Below, one piece after another: positions 18,562 through 26,762 of a DNA stretch of 64,000 nucleotides. The DNA is from Neobacillus niacini (GTDB lineage Bacteria; Bacillota; Bacilli; Bacillales; Cytobacillaceae), in NCBI RefSeq assembly GCF_030817595.1, contig NZ_JAUSZN010000001.1, forward strand, positions 1,496,001 through 1,560,000, given 5' to 3'. How positions within the stretch are numbered: the stretch's first letter is position 1; every line of letters starts with the position of its first letter. Below the pieces are notes generated by a model. That model saw nothing but the letters and a program-made list of their open reading frames with translations, did no database searches and was not told where the DNA came from. The translations under genes and the position numbers were made by a program.

Positions 18562-19170
18562 TCAAATTAATTCCCCAATCAAAAAAGTTGTTACTCCAAC
18601 AGTTGTAATAGCCAAGCATGAATAAAAGAAACTGTCTAATTCCAGGACAGTAAAACCTGCAAAAACAATAAGTCCATCAAGGATAATAATAACAAGCGCT
18701 AAATTTAAGGAAAACTTTCCAGAAATGATTTTGGCAATTAAGTCCGTTCCACCTGTGCTCGTCTTATATCGGAGCATTAAACCAATGCCCGTTCCAATGA
18801 TGACCCCTCCAACTAATGCACTGCAAAGTTGGGATACGAAGAATTGATTACGTAAGGGTGAAAGCAAATCGATAGACAAAGAAGAGATTAACAATCCTTG
18901 TAAACTGCTAAAAAAATAGCCTCTTTCATTCAATGAAGCGAATATACAGATTGGGACACTCAAAGCTACCATTGTTATTCCTGTCTGAAAATGAAAGAAG
19001 TAATGAAGTATTAATGCAATTCCAAGAATTCCACCATCAATTAAATGATTAGGCACAAGAAACCCATTTACCCCTATTCCTAATAATAAGCTGCCAATGA
19101 TCGTAGCCGTTAATTTCTGAAAAATAAGTATCACCTTGTCCAATGTTTTTATTCTATACATATTCATCAT
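18562..19170 (-). CDS. YitT-family membrane protein, short form
   Basis: 202 aa with five to six hydrophobic segments and the family motif RYKTSTGGTDLIAKII. YitT itself is about 280 aa with a C-terminal DUF2179 domain; that domain is absent here, and the protein ends right after the last membrane segment. Short YitT proteins exist, so this need not be a truncation. Function is not established. The ribosome binding site is weak (AAGATG). Confidence 0.85.
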   Translation of the reverse strand: MMNMYRIKTLDKVILIFQKLTATIIGSLLLGIGVNGFLVPNHLIDGGILGIALILHYFFHFQTGITMVALSVPICIFASLNERGYFFSSLQGLLISSLSIDLLSPLRNQFFVSQLCSALVGGVIIGTGIGLMLRYKTSTGGTDLIAKIISGKFSLNLALVIIILDGLIVFAGFTVLELDSFFYSCLAITTVGVTTFLIGELI

Positions 19171-19374
19171 CTTGAAATTAAGAATAAGGGACTTATGCTA
19201 TAGTGGACGGAGCAAGAATTATCATGATAACAGATTTTTTTAAAATAATTGATACTATGAATTGTATGAAAGTAAGTTACGTTCTGTAATTTTCACAATT
19301 TCTACAAGTAGACGGTTTTACCTACTATAGTCAATTTATCACAACCTGCTTATTTCCATAATACATGCGTATTC

Positions 19375-19842
19375 TTATTTAAGAATTTCTTTTTCAAATT
19401 GACTTCTTAATTCAACTAGCTTGTTCCTGATAAAAGAATCCATTTCCTTTGGCAGGTGTTTTAAATTAAAAAATTTAGCTTCAATTACTTGATTTTGATC
19501 AGGATTTATTTCTCCTTCATATTCTGTGCATAGGTATCCAATTGCAACGTTGTGATATTCATCGCCAGTTTCCTCTACACGATTAATTAATTCATTACCA
19601 GAATATACACCAAATATCGATAATTTTTTTAATTTCAGTCCTATATCTTGGAATATATTTCTATCGATACATTCCTCAACTGACTCATTTAACTGTAAAA
19701 TACCTCCTGGAATCATCCAGTTATCACCTATATACCTGTACAATAAAATTTCCCCAACTTGGTTAACGATTAAAACACTTGGTCTTACAATTATTAATGG
19801 AGAATTCCCAATCATTTTTCTGATATTATCACAATAACTCAT
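19375..19842 (-). CDS. Nudix-fold protein with degenerate Nudix box
   Basis: 155 aa Nudix domain. The box region reads GGILQLNESVEECIDRNIF then QDIGL. Against G-x5-E-x7-REUxEExGU, the Glu of REU is Asn and the EE pair is Gln-Asp, so residues that normally bind the catalytic metal are lost. The rest of the fold (VRPSVLIVN, NWMIPGG) is intact. It may be a binding protein or a hydrolase with altered chemistry. AGGAGGG precedes the ATG. Confidence 0.8.
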   Translation of the reverse strand: MSYCDNIRKMIGNSPLIIVRPSVLIVNQVGEILLYRYIGDNWMIPGGILQLNESVEECIDRNIFQDIGLKLKKLSIFGVYSGNELINRVEETGDEYHNVAIGYLCTEYEGEINPDQNQVIEAKFFNLKHLPKEMDSFIRNKLVELRSQFEKEILK

Positions 19843-20099
19843 AAAGCCCTCCTAAAATATTTAATTAATATACTTTGTAACAATTCAAAAACAGTACAAT
19901 ACTTTTGACTCGTTTAAGATTGTTTACCCTCATTAGTTAATTTCATAGCTCTCTGTTGAAAGATTATTGTTGAGGTACCAGAAGTCTTTGTTATTTTGCT
20001 CTAAAAGATGATATTTGTCCAATCACACCTTGTGTTAAGTAATATATATACCAAGGGGAACGTAATCTTTACTTTAACATCCAATAGGTGGTGAAAAAA

Positions 20100-20216
20100 A
20101 TGGGTTGGTTTGGATCCAATGGTTATGGTTACGGAGGTGGCTATAACGGCAGTAGCTTTGTATTAATCGTAGTATTGTTCATACTTCTTATCATTGTCGG
20201 AGCTTCATTCATGTAA
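20100..20216 (+). CDS. YjcZ-family small sporulation protein
   Basis: 38 aa: a Gly/Tyr-rich head (GYGYGGGYN) followed by one membrane segment FVLIVVLFILLIIVGASF. This is the pattern of the YjcZ family of small proteins made during sporulation in bacilli. AGGTGGTG precedes the ATG. A second member lies 64 bases downstream. Confidence 0.85.
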   Translation: MGWFGSNGYGYGGGYNGSSFVLIVVLFILLIIVGASFM

Positions 20217-20280
20217 TAACTATTCGAAATAGTGTTTTGGGAATACCATATGACCTTTTTCAAGGGGAGGTGTAACATTT

Positions 20281-20373
20281 ATGTCAAATGGATATGGGAA
20301 TGGATCTACTTTTACATTAATCGTGGTTCTTTTCATCCTTTTAATTATTGTTGGTGCATCCTTCGTAAACTAA
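20281..20373 (+). CDS. YjcZ-family small sporulation protein, second copy
   Basis: 30 aa: a short Gly/Asn head (SNGYGNGS) and a membrane segment LIVVLFILLIIVGASFV nearly identical to that of the preceding gene. Strong GGGGAGGTG site. The pair probably arose by duplication and shares the terminator that follows. Confidence 0.85.
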   Translation: MSNGYGNGSTFTLIVVLFILLIIVGASFVN

Positions 20374-20410
20374 TAGTAATAAAATTACGTAATATCTTGA
20401 CGATGAAAAA

Positions 20411-20444
20411 AAGCTCCAAACTCACTTTCCTGAGTTTGGAGCTT
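20411..20444 (+). terminator. Terminator after the YjcZ pair
   Basis: Arms AGCTCCAAACTCA and TGAGTTTGGAGCT followed by TGTTCTTT; A-rich on the other side, so it may also serve fdhD on the minus strand. Confidence 0.8.
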
Positions 20445-20534
20445 GTTCTTTACAAATATTATTACTTGTAGATAAGTTACTCTTCTATCATTTTTATTGC
20501 ACCTATAAACCGACTCTCATTTACGGAAATCTAC

Positions 20535-21353
20535 TTATAACACCTCTGATGAACGATCATATTCAATTCCTTGTATCCGTTGCTGATGGGTATATACATT
20601 GAATCCGTTACCTCGTATAAAACCAACGGCCGTGATTCCAAGTTCCTCTGCTAGATTTATCGCTAGGTTGGTAGGAGCCGATTTGGACAGGATAATTCCG
20701 ACACCGATCTTAGCAGCCTTTAGTAACACCTCTGATGAAATTCGACCACTAAAGGCAATAATTTTATCCTTTAATGGAATACGATTCATAATACAATAAC
20801 CAAATAGTTTATCTAGGGCATTATGGCGGCCGATATCGGTTCTTGAGATAACGATTCCGTCACTGGTGCATAATGCCGCATTATGAACACCGCCTGTTTG
20901 TTGAAAATGAGAGGAGCTTTCCTGCATCTTCTTCATCAGATCACGGCATTGTTCCGGTGTAACGGTCAATTTCGTCATCACGGTCTTTGCGGTTTTCATG
21001 TCATTATGAAAGTAAAATTGTCGCCCTTTTCCGCAGCAGGAACCAATAAAACGCTTGGAGTGCAAATTTTTTTGGATATTGTGTTTATTCACAAGTTCAA
21101 CATATGCGAATCCCTTTTCTTCATCTATGTGGAGAGATTTGATGTCTTGATAAAAGCGTATCACACCCTCGGAAGCTAGAAAACCGATTACCAATTCCTG
21201 CAGTTCAGAAGGAGTACAAACCATGGTGGCAAACTCGTCACCATCTAAAATAATCGTTAAGGCTGTTTCAACAGCAATCTCATCCTCTTCTTCGATAAAG
21301 CTTTGTCCATTATATCTGACAATGTTTTGAGAAGTTGTAATCTCCTTTAACAA
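20535..21353 (-). CDS. fdhD: Formate dehydrogenase accessory sulfurtransferase FdhD
   Basis: Sulfur carrier that sulfurates the molybdenum cofactor before insertion into formate dehydrogenase (about 272 aa). Family landmarks are SCCGKGRQ (the conserved cysteine loop), GGVHNAALC, SRTDIGRHNALDKL and FSGRISSE. I chose TTG 21353, 8 bases after GGGG and beyond the upstream gene's stop; an earlier in-frame TTG at 21413 would overlap the oxidoreductase gene by 29 bases. It follows directly after the YdeP-type oxidoreductase, its likely client. Confidence 0.93.
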   Translation of the reverse strand: MLKEITTSQNIVRYNGQSFIEEEDEIAVETALTIILDGDEFATMVCTPSELQELVIGFLASEGVIRFYQDIKSLHIDEEKGFAYVELVNKHNIQKNLHSKRFIGSCCGKGRQFYFHNDMKTAKTVMTKLTVTPEQCRDLMKKMQESSSHFQQTGGVHNAALCTSDGIVISRTDIGRHNALDKLFGYCIMNRIPLKDKIIAFSGRISSEVLLKAAKIGVGIILSKSAPTNLAINLAEELGITAVGFIRGNGFNVYTHQQRIQGIEYDRSSEVL

Positions 21354-21384
21354 AGATGTCGCCCCTTTTCCTCGTTTATCCCTA

Positions 21385-23742
21385 TTAGCTAACCTCTGTT
21401 TCAAGATCTGCAATTGGCTTTTCTACATATTGCGTATCTTTCCGAGCGTTATACCGCTCCGCTTTTTCAACATTTACAGTAATGTTGTAATCTGGGATCC
21501 CTGCATATTTCTCGTATCTGCCACGTGGCAGTAGGAAGTTCCCTTCTGGAAAGTGAACTTCTATATTCCCAGGTGCAATATCAACGAACTTTGCCGTCCC
21601 TTGGAAGACACCAAATCCGTTATAGACAACGATCCCTTCGCCTTCAGCGATACTTAATTTTTGCCCATCAACAGGACTCATCAATACATCATAGCGTCCT
21701 GCCCCGTTTAAAGGATCAATCTCTTTATATACCATTGAGTTGAACTGTTTGCCTCGACGAGAGGTGACGATGAACTGTTCTGGCTTTTTATTTAAATCAG
21801 GAATATCTACGGGAATTAAGCTTCCTCTTCCATCCGGAGTTGGACAAATACCATCTTCACATAGCCATGCTCCACCCCACTGGAATACATCCCCTTGCTT
21901 CTTCAAGTGCTGGATGCCTTCATAATCAGTATTTGCTTTCGCAATCTCCTCTCGAATCTCAAAACCATCTGCAAAATCAACTAAGTGAGCTGTTTCTGGT
22001 TTTACACGCTTTGCAAGGTCGATGTAGATCTTCCATTCAGCGCGTGCTTCTTCAATTTTGTTTTTGTTACCTTGAATTTCAGGTGAGAAGTACACCATCC
22101 GCTCTGTCGATGTGCTTGTCCCGCCGTCCTCTTGCTCATAACGTGTTTTTGCAGGCAGTACGATGACTGCTTCTTTTGCATCGACAAGTGTGGAGGTATT
22201 TAAAATAATATCTTGATGGACACGAATTTCGAGCTCTGATAACGCATATTCAATGAAATCTGGGTCCGGCATCGTTTCTAAAAAGTTACCGCCAGATAAG
22301 TAATAAAGCTTCACTTTCCGTTCATGGTCTTCTGGTAGCACGATGTTTTCCAAGGTCACCCCAACGATATCGCCCTGCCATTTTGGAAGCTCAAATCCCC
22401 AAATTTGCTCGATTCTTTCTACATTCTTCGCATCCCAGCCGCCGCCAGGCAGCACGAATGGATCTGCTCCCATTTCACCGCTTCCCTGAACACTGGAGTG
22501 TCCACGGAATGGCATAAGGCCAGCGTGTTTACGTCCTAGGTGGCCGCGAAGCAGTGCCAGATTTGCCACTTGCGAGATGTTATCTGTTGCAAAGGAGTGC
22601 ATCGTTAGTCCAAGCGCCCACGCATAAACAGCGTTTTTACTGTTTGCTAAAACTTCAGCTAATTCAATAATCCGTTCTTTTGATACACCTGAAGATTCTA
22701 TAATTTCTTCCCAGCTTTGTTCCTGTACTTTACTCTTTAATTCTTCATATCCGTTCACATGTTCTTGAACAAACTCATGGTTGATCGCTGAACCACATAC
22801 TTTTTCTTCCATCGAAAACCAATGCTTCATAATTCCATGCATAAAGGCAATATCTCCGCCAATATTGACTTGGTAGAAATCATCGGCAATTTTCGTTCCG
22901 AATAAGGCAGACTCAGGATTAGAAGGAATCCAATATTTATCCATTGCCGGCTCACGGTATGGGTTGACAACGATAATTTTGGTTCCCTTTTTCTTTGCTT
23001 CAAGCATGTATTTTGAAGATACAGGTGAAGAGTTTGAAGCGACACTCCCCCAAAACAATAAGACATCAGTTCCGATCCAATCCAAATAATTCGATGTCGA
23101 AGCCCCTACTCCAATCGAGCGTTTTAAAGCTGTCTTACTTGGAGCATGACAAATTCTTGAAGCGTTATCTATGTGATTTGTACCAAGAAAACGTGCTACT
23201 TTTGCAGCAACATAATAGCTTTCATTGGTAATTCCACGAGCAGTTAGATAAAACGAATATTGCTTTGGATTCAACCTTTTCATTTTGTCAGCTATTAAAT
23301 CCATAGCCTCATCCCATTCAATCCTAGAAAATTTTCGTTCTCCTTTTCTGCGAATCATCGGATAAGGAATACGGCCGAGTTTTCGGAGTTCCGTGCTATC
23401 ATACTTTCTTAATTCATCTATATCGGCATGAAGAATTTCCGGCTTAATGGCAGGCATCGTATTTAGCCTTAAAACATTCATACGTGTCGTACAAACATGC
23501 GGTCCTTCCAATGTCTGATCATATAAACCAGATACACCAAGTGCACAGCCGTCACAAACACCTTTCGTAATAATGTCTGCTGCATAGCCTATATTATCTC
23601 GATTATCCCATGCGATTTTCATCGTATCACGAATATGTTTTGGCTTAATTTTTCCTAATCCAAACGGAATTGGACTTACCCAATGTTCAGGAGCAGGCAT
23701 TTTTGCTTTCTTTTGTGGTCCTGGATGTAATGTTTTTCCCAT
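21385..23742 (-). CDS. FdhF/YdeP-type molybdopterin oxidoreductase
   Basis: 785 aa molybdopterin-dependent oxidoreductase of the FdhF/YdeP family (formate dehydrogenase alpha-like). It lacks the ferredoxin-like N-terminal domain of the larger Bacillus formate dehydrogenases. An N-terminal cysteine cluster is present (CDGCALGVSGLYD near 63-66 and HVCTTR). NASRICHAPSK and HSSVQGSGEMGADP are typical of the cofactor-binding domains, and the C-terminal domain begins near 655 (FIVTSRRGKQFNSM). Formate oxidation is the likely but unproven activity; YdeP homologues also function in acid resistance. Co-transcribed with fdhD. The leader contains a structured motif and terminator shared with the OFA transporter leader. 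Confidence 0.92.
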   Translation of the reverse strand: MGKTLHPGPQKKAKMPAPEHWVSPIPFGLGKIKPKHIRDTMKIAWDNRDNIGYAADIITKGVCDGCALGVSGLYDQTLEGPHVCTTRMNVLRLNTMPAIKPEILHADIDELRKYDSTELRKLGRIPYPMIRRKGERKFSRIEWDEAMDLIADKMKRLNPKQYSFYLTARGITNESYYVAAKVARFLGTNHIDNASRICHAPSKTALKRSIGVGASTSNYLDWIGTDVLLFWGSVASNSSPVSSKYMLEAKKKGTKIIVVNPYREPAMDKYWIPSNPESALFGTKIADDFYQVNIGGDIAFMHGIMKHWFSMEEKVCGSAINHEFVQEHVNGYEELKSKVQEQSWEEIIESSGVSKERIIELAEVLANSKNAVYAWALGLTMHSFATDNISQVANLALLRGHLGRKHAGLMPFRGHSSVQGSGEMGADPFVLPGGGWDAKNVERIEQIWGFELPKWQGDIVGVTLENIVLPEDHERKVKLYYLSGGNFLETMPDPDFIEYALSELEIRVHQDIILNTSTLVDAKEAVIVLPAKTRYEQEDGGTSTSTERMVYFSPEIQGNKNKIEEARAEWKIYIDLAKRVKPETAHLVDFADGFEIREEIAKANTDYEGIQHLKKQGDVFQWGGAWLCEDGICPTPDGRGSLIPVDIPDLNKKPEQFIVTSRRGKQFNSMVYKEIDPLNGAGRYDVLMSPVDGQKLSIAEGEGIVVYNGFGVFQGTAKFVDIAPGNIEVHFPEGNFLLPRGRYEKYAGIPDYNITVNVEKAERYNARKDTQYVEKPIADLETEVS

Positions 23743-23784
23743 TTATATTTCCTCCTCTAGAGTTCCCAATTCTAAATAACCAAT

Positions 23785-23838
23785 TAAAAAACCACCAAGG
23801 AGAGCCTTTAATACTAAGGTGAATTCTCCGAGGTGGTT
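23785..23838 (-). terminator. Leader terminator before the YdeP-type gene
   Basis: Minus-strand hairpin: AACCACC then GGAGA pair with TCTCC and GGTGGTT, followed by TTTTTT. It lies between mpsC and the oxidoreductase, directly after a conserved RNA motif. It could be the mpsC terminator or an attenuator of the oxidoreductase gene. Confidence 0.85.
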
Positions 23839-23886
23839 AGTCTTTAACAGGTTCGCTGCCAAGTGCCAACAAAATGTAGTTGGGTA
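23839..23886 (-). ncRNA. Candidate cis-regulatory RNA motif, copy A
   Basis: Read on the minus strand: hairpin CCAAC/GTTGG, then ACTT, then a hairpin GGCAG-CGAAC-CTGTT, then AAAG. The terminator arm begins within the next few bases, and GTTGG could pair with CTAAC that overlaps that arm. The same order of elements occurs before the OFA gene. I do not recognise it as a known riboswitch class. Confidence 0.5.
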
Positions 23887-23896
23887 GAAGTATTCG

Positions 23897-24271
23897 TTAC
23901 AATTCTGTAAACTTTTTTTCAATATCTTGATCAAAAACGAAGATCGACATCCCTCTGTCCTCTTCAATATCAATATCGACAAATACATGAAGGAAGTTAG
24001 CACCTAACAGTTCCTCCATTTCAACAGGATGGTTTTTCTTATAAATCTCTTTGACCATTTCCGTTCTAGCAGCACGGAGCATTTGTTTTCCATCATCTGC
24101 TGTTGCAATAAATTTTTCAATCGGTGATAAATTTCCTTCTAATTCAGAAATTGCCCAGCACTTACAAAAGGTTGTTCTCACTTGACTTGGGCCTTTTCCC
24201 ATATGGCGTTTTCGATACGCGCGAACAATATTACTAAATTCTGCTTCATATTTATTCACTATGATTTTCAT
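23897..24271 (-). CDS. MpsC/DUF2294 family protein
   Basis: 124 aa. RAYRKRHMGKGPSQVRTTF and the central LARTE-like stretch (RAARTEMVKEIY) are the signature of DUF2294, renamed MpsC after a sodium-linked membrane potential system in Staphylococcus. In bacilli this family is often found beside formate dehydrogenase genes, as here. Soluble, no signal peptide. Its exact role with the oxidoreductase is unknown. Weak ribosome binding site (TGAGATG). Confidence 0.85.
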   Translation of the reverse strand: MKIIVNKYEAEFSNIVRAYRKRHMGKGPSQVRTTFCKCWAISELEGNLSPIEKFIATADDGKQMLRAARTEMVKEIYKKNHPVEMEELLGANFLHVFVDIDIEEDRGMSIFVFDQDIEKKFTEL

Positions 24272-24356
24272 CTCATTTCACTTACATTTAATTCTTATAT
24301 TCACTGTGCTAATGTTGTTTTTATGGGATAAGTATACAATATTATTAGCCAGATTA

Positions 24357-25628
24357 CTAACTTGCTTGATTTTTTGATGATGAATCAACACCTTGTTGTG
24401 CCTTCAATTTCTTAATATCAAGTCGAATCAGTAGGGAGATGATAAGTGCGACCACGAATAATCCTGAGAAAAATGTTAAGCTGCCGGAGTAGCTTCCTGT
24501 TGTATCCTTAATCCATGCAGCAAATAATGGACCAACCAGTCCTGCTGCTGCCCATGCGGTTAAGATGTAACCATGAATGGCTCCCAACTGCTTCGTACCA
24601 AAAATGTCTCCAATAAATGCCGGTACTGCTGAAAAGCCACCGCCATAACAGGTGTACACGACAATTAACAGGCAGATAAACAACCAATTAATCGATACAT
24701 CTGGAAGGATAAAGAAGATGATCATCTGCAGAACAAAAAAAGCCGTGTAAGTAGTAGGTCTTCCTATTATATCTGAAAGGCTTGCCCAGCCAATTCGACC
24801 TAGACCGTTAAAAATTCCAATTGCTCCAACCAGGGCTGCTGCAGCCGCCATATCAATTCCAATACTTTCCATCGCAAGCGGTTTAGCAACTGCTAAAATG
24901 GCGATACCGCAAGTAATGTTAATGAATAACATCATCCACAAATACCAGAACCTTTTTGTTTTTACAGCCTCATTCGCCATAAGCTGAGATAAATCCATTG
25001 TTGGTTTCGCTTTTCCATTTTGGATTTTTTCTTTAAAGCCTTCTGGCATCCACCCTTCCTCTGGCTTTTCAAGATAAAGAGAAGAAAGAGTCATAATGAC
25101 AAAATAAGAGCTCCCTAATATGAAAAATGTATTTGCAACACCCACAGAAGTGATCAGCATGTTCATAATCGGGCTGCTGATTGCAGCTGCAAACCCAAAG
25201 CCCATGATCGCGAGTCCAGTCGCTAATCCTCGTCGATCTGGGAACCATTTTACCAGCGTTGAAACGGGAGCAATATAGCCTACCCCTAAGCCAATGCCGC
25301 CAAGCGCACCGTAAAAAAAGTATAATAACGATTTTGAACCTAAGTTAACAGCAAGACCTGAACCAATGATACCAATACCAAAGAATGTTGCTGCAAGTAA
25401 TCCCGCTTTTCTTGGACCATGCTTCTCTACAAAGTGCCCCAGGAAAGCAGCAGACAAGCCTAAAAATAAAATCGCAATACTAAATGTTAGTGCCACTTCT
25501 GAATCAGACCAGCCAAATAATTCTTTTAGCGGGGCAGTAAAATTACTCCAAGCATAGACGGAACCAATTGAAATGTGAATTCCGACCGCTGATAAGGCAA
25601 TTAGCCACCGGTTTTTTCTCTTTTTCAT
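24357..25628 (-). CDS. OFA-family MFS transporter (oxalate/formate antiporter type)
   Basis: 423 aa, 12 membrane segments, of the oxalate:formate antiporter family (YhjX-like). RWLIALSAVGIHISIGSVYAWS in the first segment is diagnostic, followed by GLGVGYIAPVSTLVKWFPDRRG and YTCYGGGFSAVPAF. OFA members carry small organic acids; oxalate, formate and pyruvate are candidates. Its place beside a formate-type oxidoreductase and the shared leader motif favour formate or a related acid (inference). GGGGAGAGG precedes the ATG. Confidence 0.9.
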   Translation of the reverse strand: MKKRKNRWLIALSAVGIHISIGSVYAWSNFTAPLKELFGWSDSEVALTFSIAILFLGLSAAFLGHFVEKHGPRKAGLLAATFFGIGIIGSGLAVNLGSKSLLYFFYGALGGIGLGVGYIAPVSTLVKWFPDRRGLATGLAIMGFGFAAAISSPIMNMLITSVGVANTFFILGSSYFVIMTLSSLYLEKPEEGWMPEGFKEKIQNGKAKPTMDLSQLMANEAVKTKRFWYLWMMLFINITCGIAILAVAKPLAMESIGIDMAAAAALVGAIGIFNGLGRIGWASLSDIIGRPTTYTAFFVLQMIIFFILPDVSINWLFICLLIVVYTCYGGGFSAVPAFIGDIFGTKQLGAIHGYILTAWAAAGLVGPLFAAWIKDTTGSYSGSLTFFSGLFVVALIISLLIRLDIKKLKAQQGVDSSSKNQAS

Positions 25629-25679
25629 TAAGACCTCTCCCCAATGTAAACATTTTCATTAAACAAATCGTAAAAAAAA

Positions 25680-25753
25680 CAAAAAAACCGTCATAAAGAT
25701 TCATATCAAGAATTCCAAAAAACGGAATCCAAAAAGAATCCTTATAACGGTTT
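25680..25753 (-). terminator. Leader terminator before the OFA gene
   Basis: Minus-strand hairpin: AACCGT and ATAAGGATTC pair with GAATCTTTAT and GACGGTT, enclosing a smaller GGATTCC/GGAATTC hairpin, followed by TTTTTTT. No gene lies upstream on this strand for over 300 bases, so it is a leader attenuator rather than the terminator of a preceding gene. Confidence 0.85.
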
Positions 25754-25797
25754 GCCTTAAACAGGAACGCTGCTAAGTACCAACAGTTATGGTATGT
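25754..25797 (-). ncRNA. Candidate cis-regulatory RNA motif, copy B2
   Basis: Minus strand: hairpin TACCA/TGGTA, then ACTT, then AGCAG-CGTTC-CTGTT, then TAAGGC, directly followed by the terminator arm AACCG. Order and loop pattern (CGNNC) match copy A, while the stem bases differ by G-U and A-U exchanges. Confidence 0.5.
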
Positions 25798-25803
25798 ACC
25801 TAC

Positions 25804-25870
25804 AATATGAGAGTAAGCTCTCTTAACCGATAAACAGGGTCGCTGTTTCGTATTAGTAGAGTCTCATATT
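25804..25870 (-). ncRNA. Related upstream half-motif B1 in the OFA leader
   Basis: A 9-bp stem AATATGAGA/TCTCATATT encloses CTCT/AGAG and a hairpin AACAG-CGACC-CTGTT, the same CAG-CGNNC-CTG core as in copies A and B2. This suggests a tandem arrangement in the OFA leader. Confidence 0.4.
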
Positions 25871-25891
25871 TTATGAGAAATGATATTTCAC

Positions 25892-25907
25892 AATTTGTTC
25901 ACAATTT
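25892..25907. promoter_or_regulatory. Imperfect palindrome upstream of the OFA leader
   Basis: AATTTGTTCACAATTT, near-palindromic, next to a second TTCACAA on the plus strand. It resembles half-sites of Rex or FNR-type operators but fits neither consensus well. Confidence 0.3.
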
Positions 25908-25955
25908 AATTTTATATTAACATGGTCGCGGATTCATTACAATAGATATATTTCA

Positions 25956-26054
25956 TTATTCCCTTATATACCAAACCTTTGCAATCAAATCATTCTTTAT
26001 CTCATAAATGGCCATTAAGCTTGAACTTTCGCCAGCATTCCATTCGTTGCTATG
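25956..26054 (-). pseudogene. C-terminal remnant of a SnoaL/NTF2-like protein
   Basis: Directly after the stop codon of the DNA alkylation repair gene, and in the same frame, the sequence reads NEWNAGESSSLMAIYEI then KNDLIAKVWYIRE and stops. This looks like the C-terminus of a SnoaL-like (NTF2-fold) protein. No start codon or upstream part exists, so it is a fragment left by deletion. Confidence 0.5.
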
Positions 26055-26762
26055 CTAACACCTTACATATTTGCGTTTGAAACCAAGCTTCCCTCTATCC
26101 AATTCCTTTTGAATATTTTCGGATGCAAGCAGAATACTGCTTTTTTTCTTGTCCCGCTTGACTTCGACTGGACCTACAGCCTTTGCGGTTTCAACCGCCT
26201 TTTCATGGAGCGGCAAATAAGAAATTGCGACTGTGTAGATAAAATTATTCATAGCTGATTTTGTTCGTTCTGGAGAATCGTGAATCGTATCGTTCACCTG
26301 TTCAAGCATACGGGCAATCTTGCTTGCACTAAATTCGCTGTCCGGGCGATTGCCCAAAAGCCAGCAATAACAGCTCCAGCCCGCTGACATTCTAAGTTCT
26401 TCCCCGCTTGCGATCCATTTATCGGCAACAACTTGCGCAATATCGGCTTCTGCCAAAGTTACGGCGACTACATAATCCGAGAGCATATAAAAATACGCCC
26501 CATCCATCCAACGTTCAAAATCCGCCTCCGTCATTGTCATTGGGTCCGCAATGATGCCTGCAAAATACATGGCATCGTAGTTTCCAGTGGCGTATAGCTG
26601 CTCAGCCAAGGGCTGATTTATCTTAATTTTCTTTGCGAGCGGCTTCATGGCACCTGTAGCCACCCCAAATACCGGCTCGTGCGCCCCATTGCTTATGTAC
26701 ATCTTTTTCATTCGTTCCTTACCGAGCGTCTGCAGTTCCTGCATAACCATTTCAAAATCCAT
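26055..26762 (-). CDS. DNA alkylation repair protein (AlkD-like)
   Basis: 235 aa helical-repeat (ALK/HEAT) protein. KKMYISNGAHEPVFGVATGAMKP near the N-terminus and GKLGFKRKYVRC at the end are typical of the DNA alkylation repair family in bacilli, which excises or recognises alkylated bases. SAGWSCYCWLLGNRPD is the central conserved segment. AAGGGAGTG precedes the ATG. Monocistronic. Confidence 0.85.
   Translation of the reverse strand: MDFEMVMQELQTLGKERMKKMYISNGAHEPVFGVATGAMKPLAKKIKINQPLAEQLYATGNYDAMYFAGIIADPMTMTEADFERWMDGAYFYMLSDYVVAVTLAEADIAQVVADKWIASGEELRMSAGWSCYCWLLGNRPDSEFSASKIARMLEQVNDTIHDSPERTKSAMNNFIYTVAISYLPLHEKAVETAKAVGPVEVKRDKKKSSILLASENIQKELDRGKLGFKRKYVRC

Noticed and set aside
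23841..23886. Known Moco riboswitch in the YdeP-type leader
   Set aside because: Expected for a molybdopterin enzyme, but the motif lacks the long conserved Moco aptamer stems and is far too short, and it is shared with the OFA gene, whose product needs no molybdenum.
23743..24003. 86-codon minus-strand frame across the end of the mpsC gene and the leader of the YdeP-type gene
   Set aside because: It overlaps mpsC in another frame and runs through the terminator hairpin; this is a shadow frame.
23841..25797. ANTAR-type or LicT/SacY RAT antiterminator sites in the formate-module leaders
   Set aside because: ANTAR sites need two hexaloops with fixed A and G positions, and RAT sites overlap the terminator with a distinct 30-base consensus; neither pattern fits the CGNNC pentaloop.
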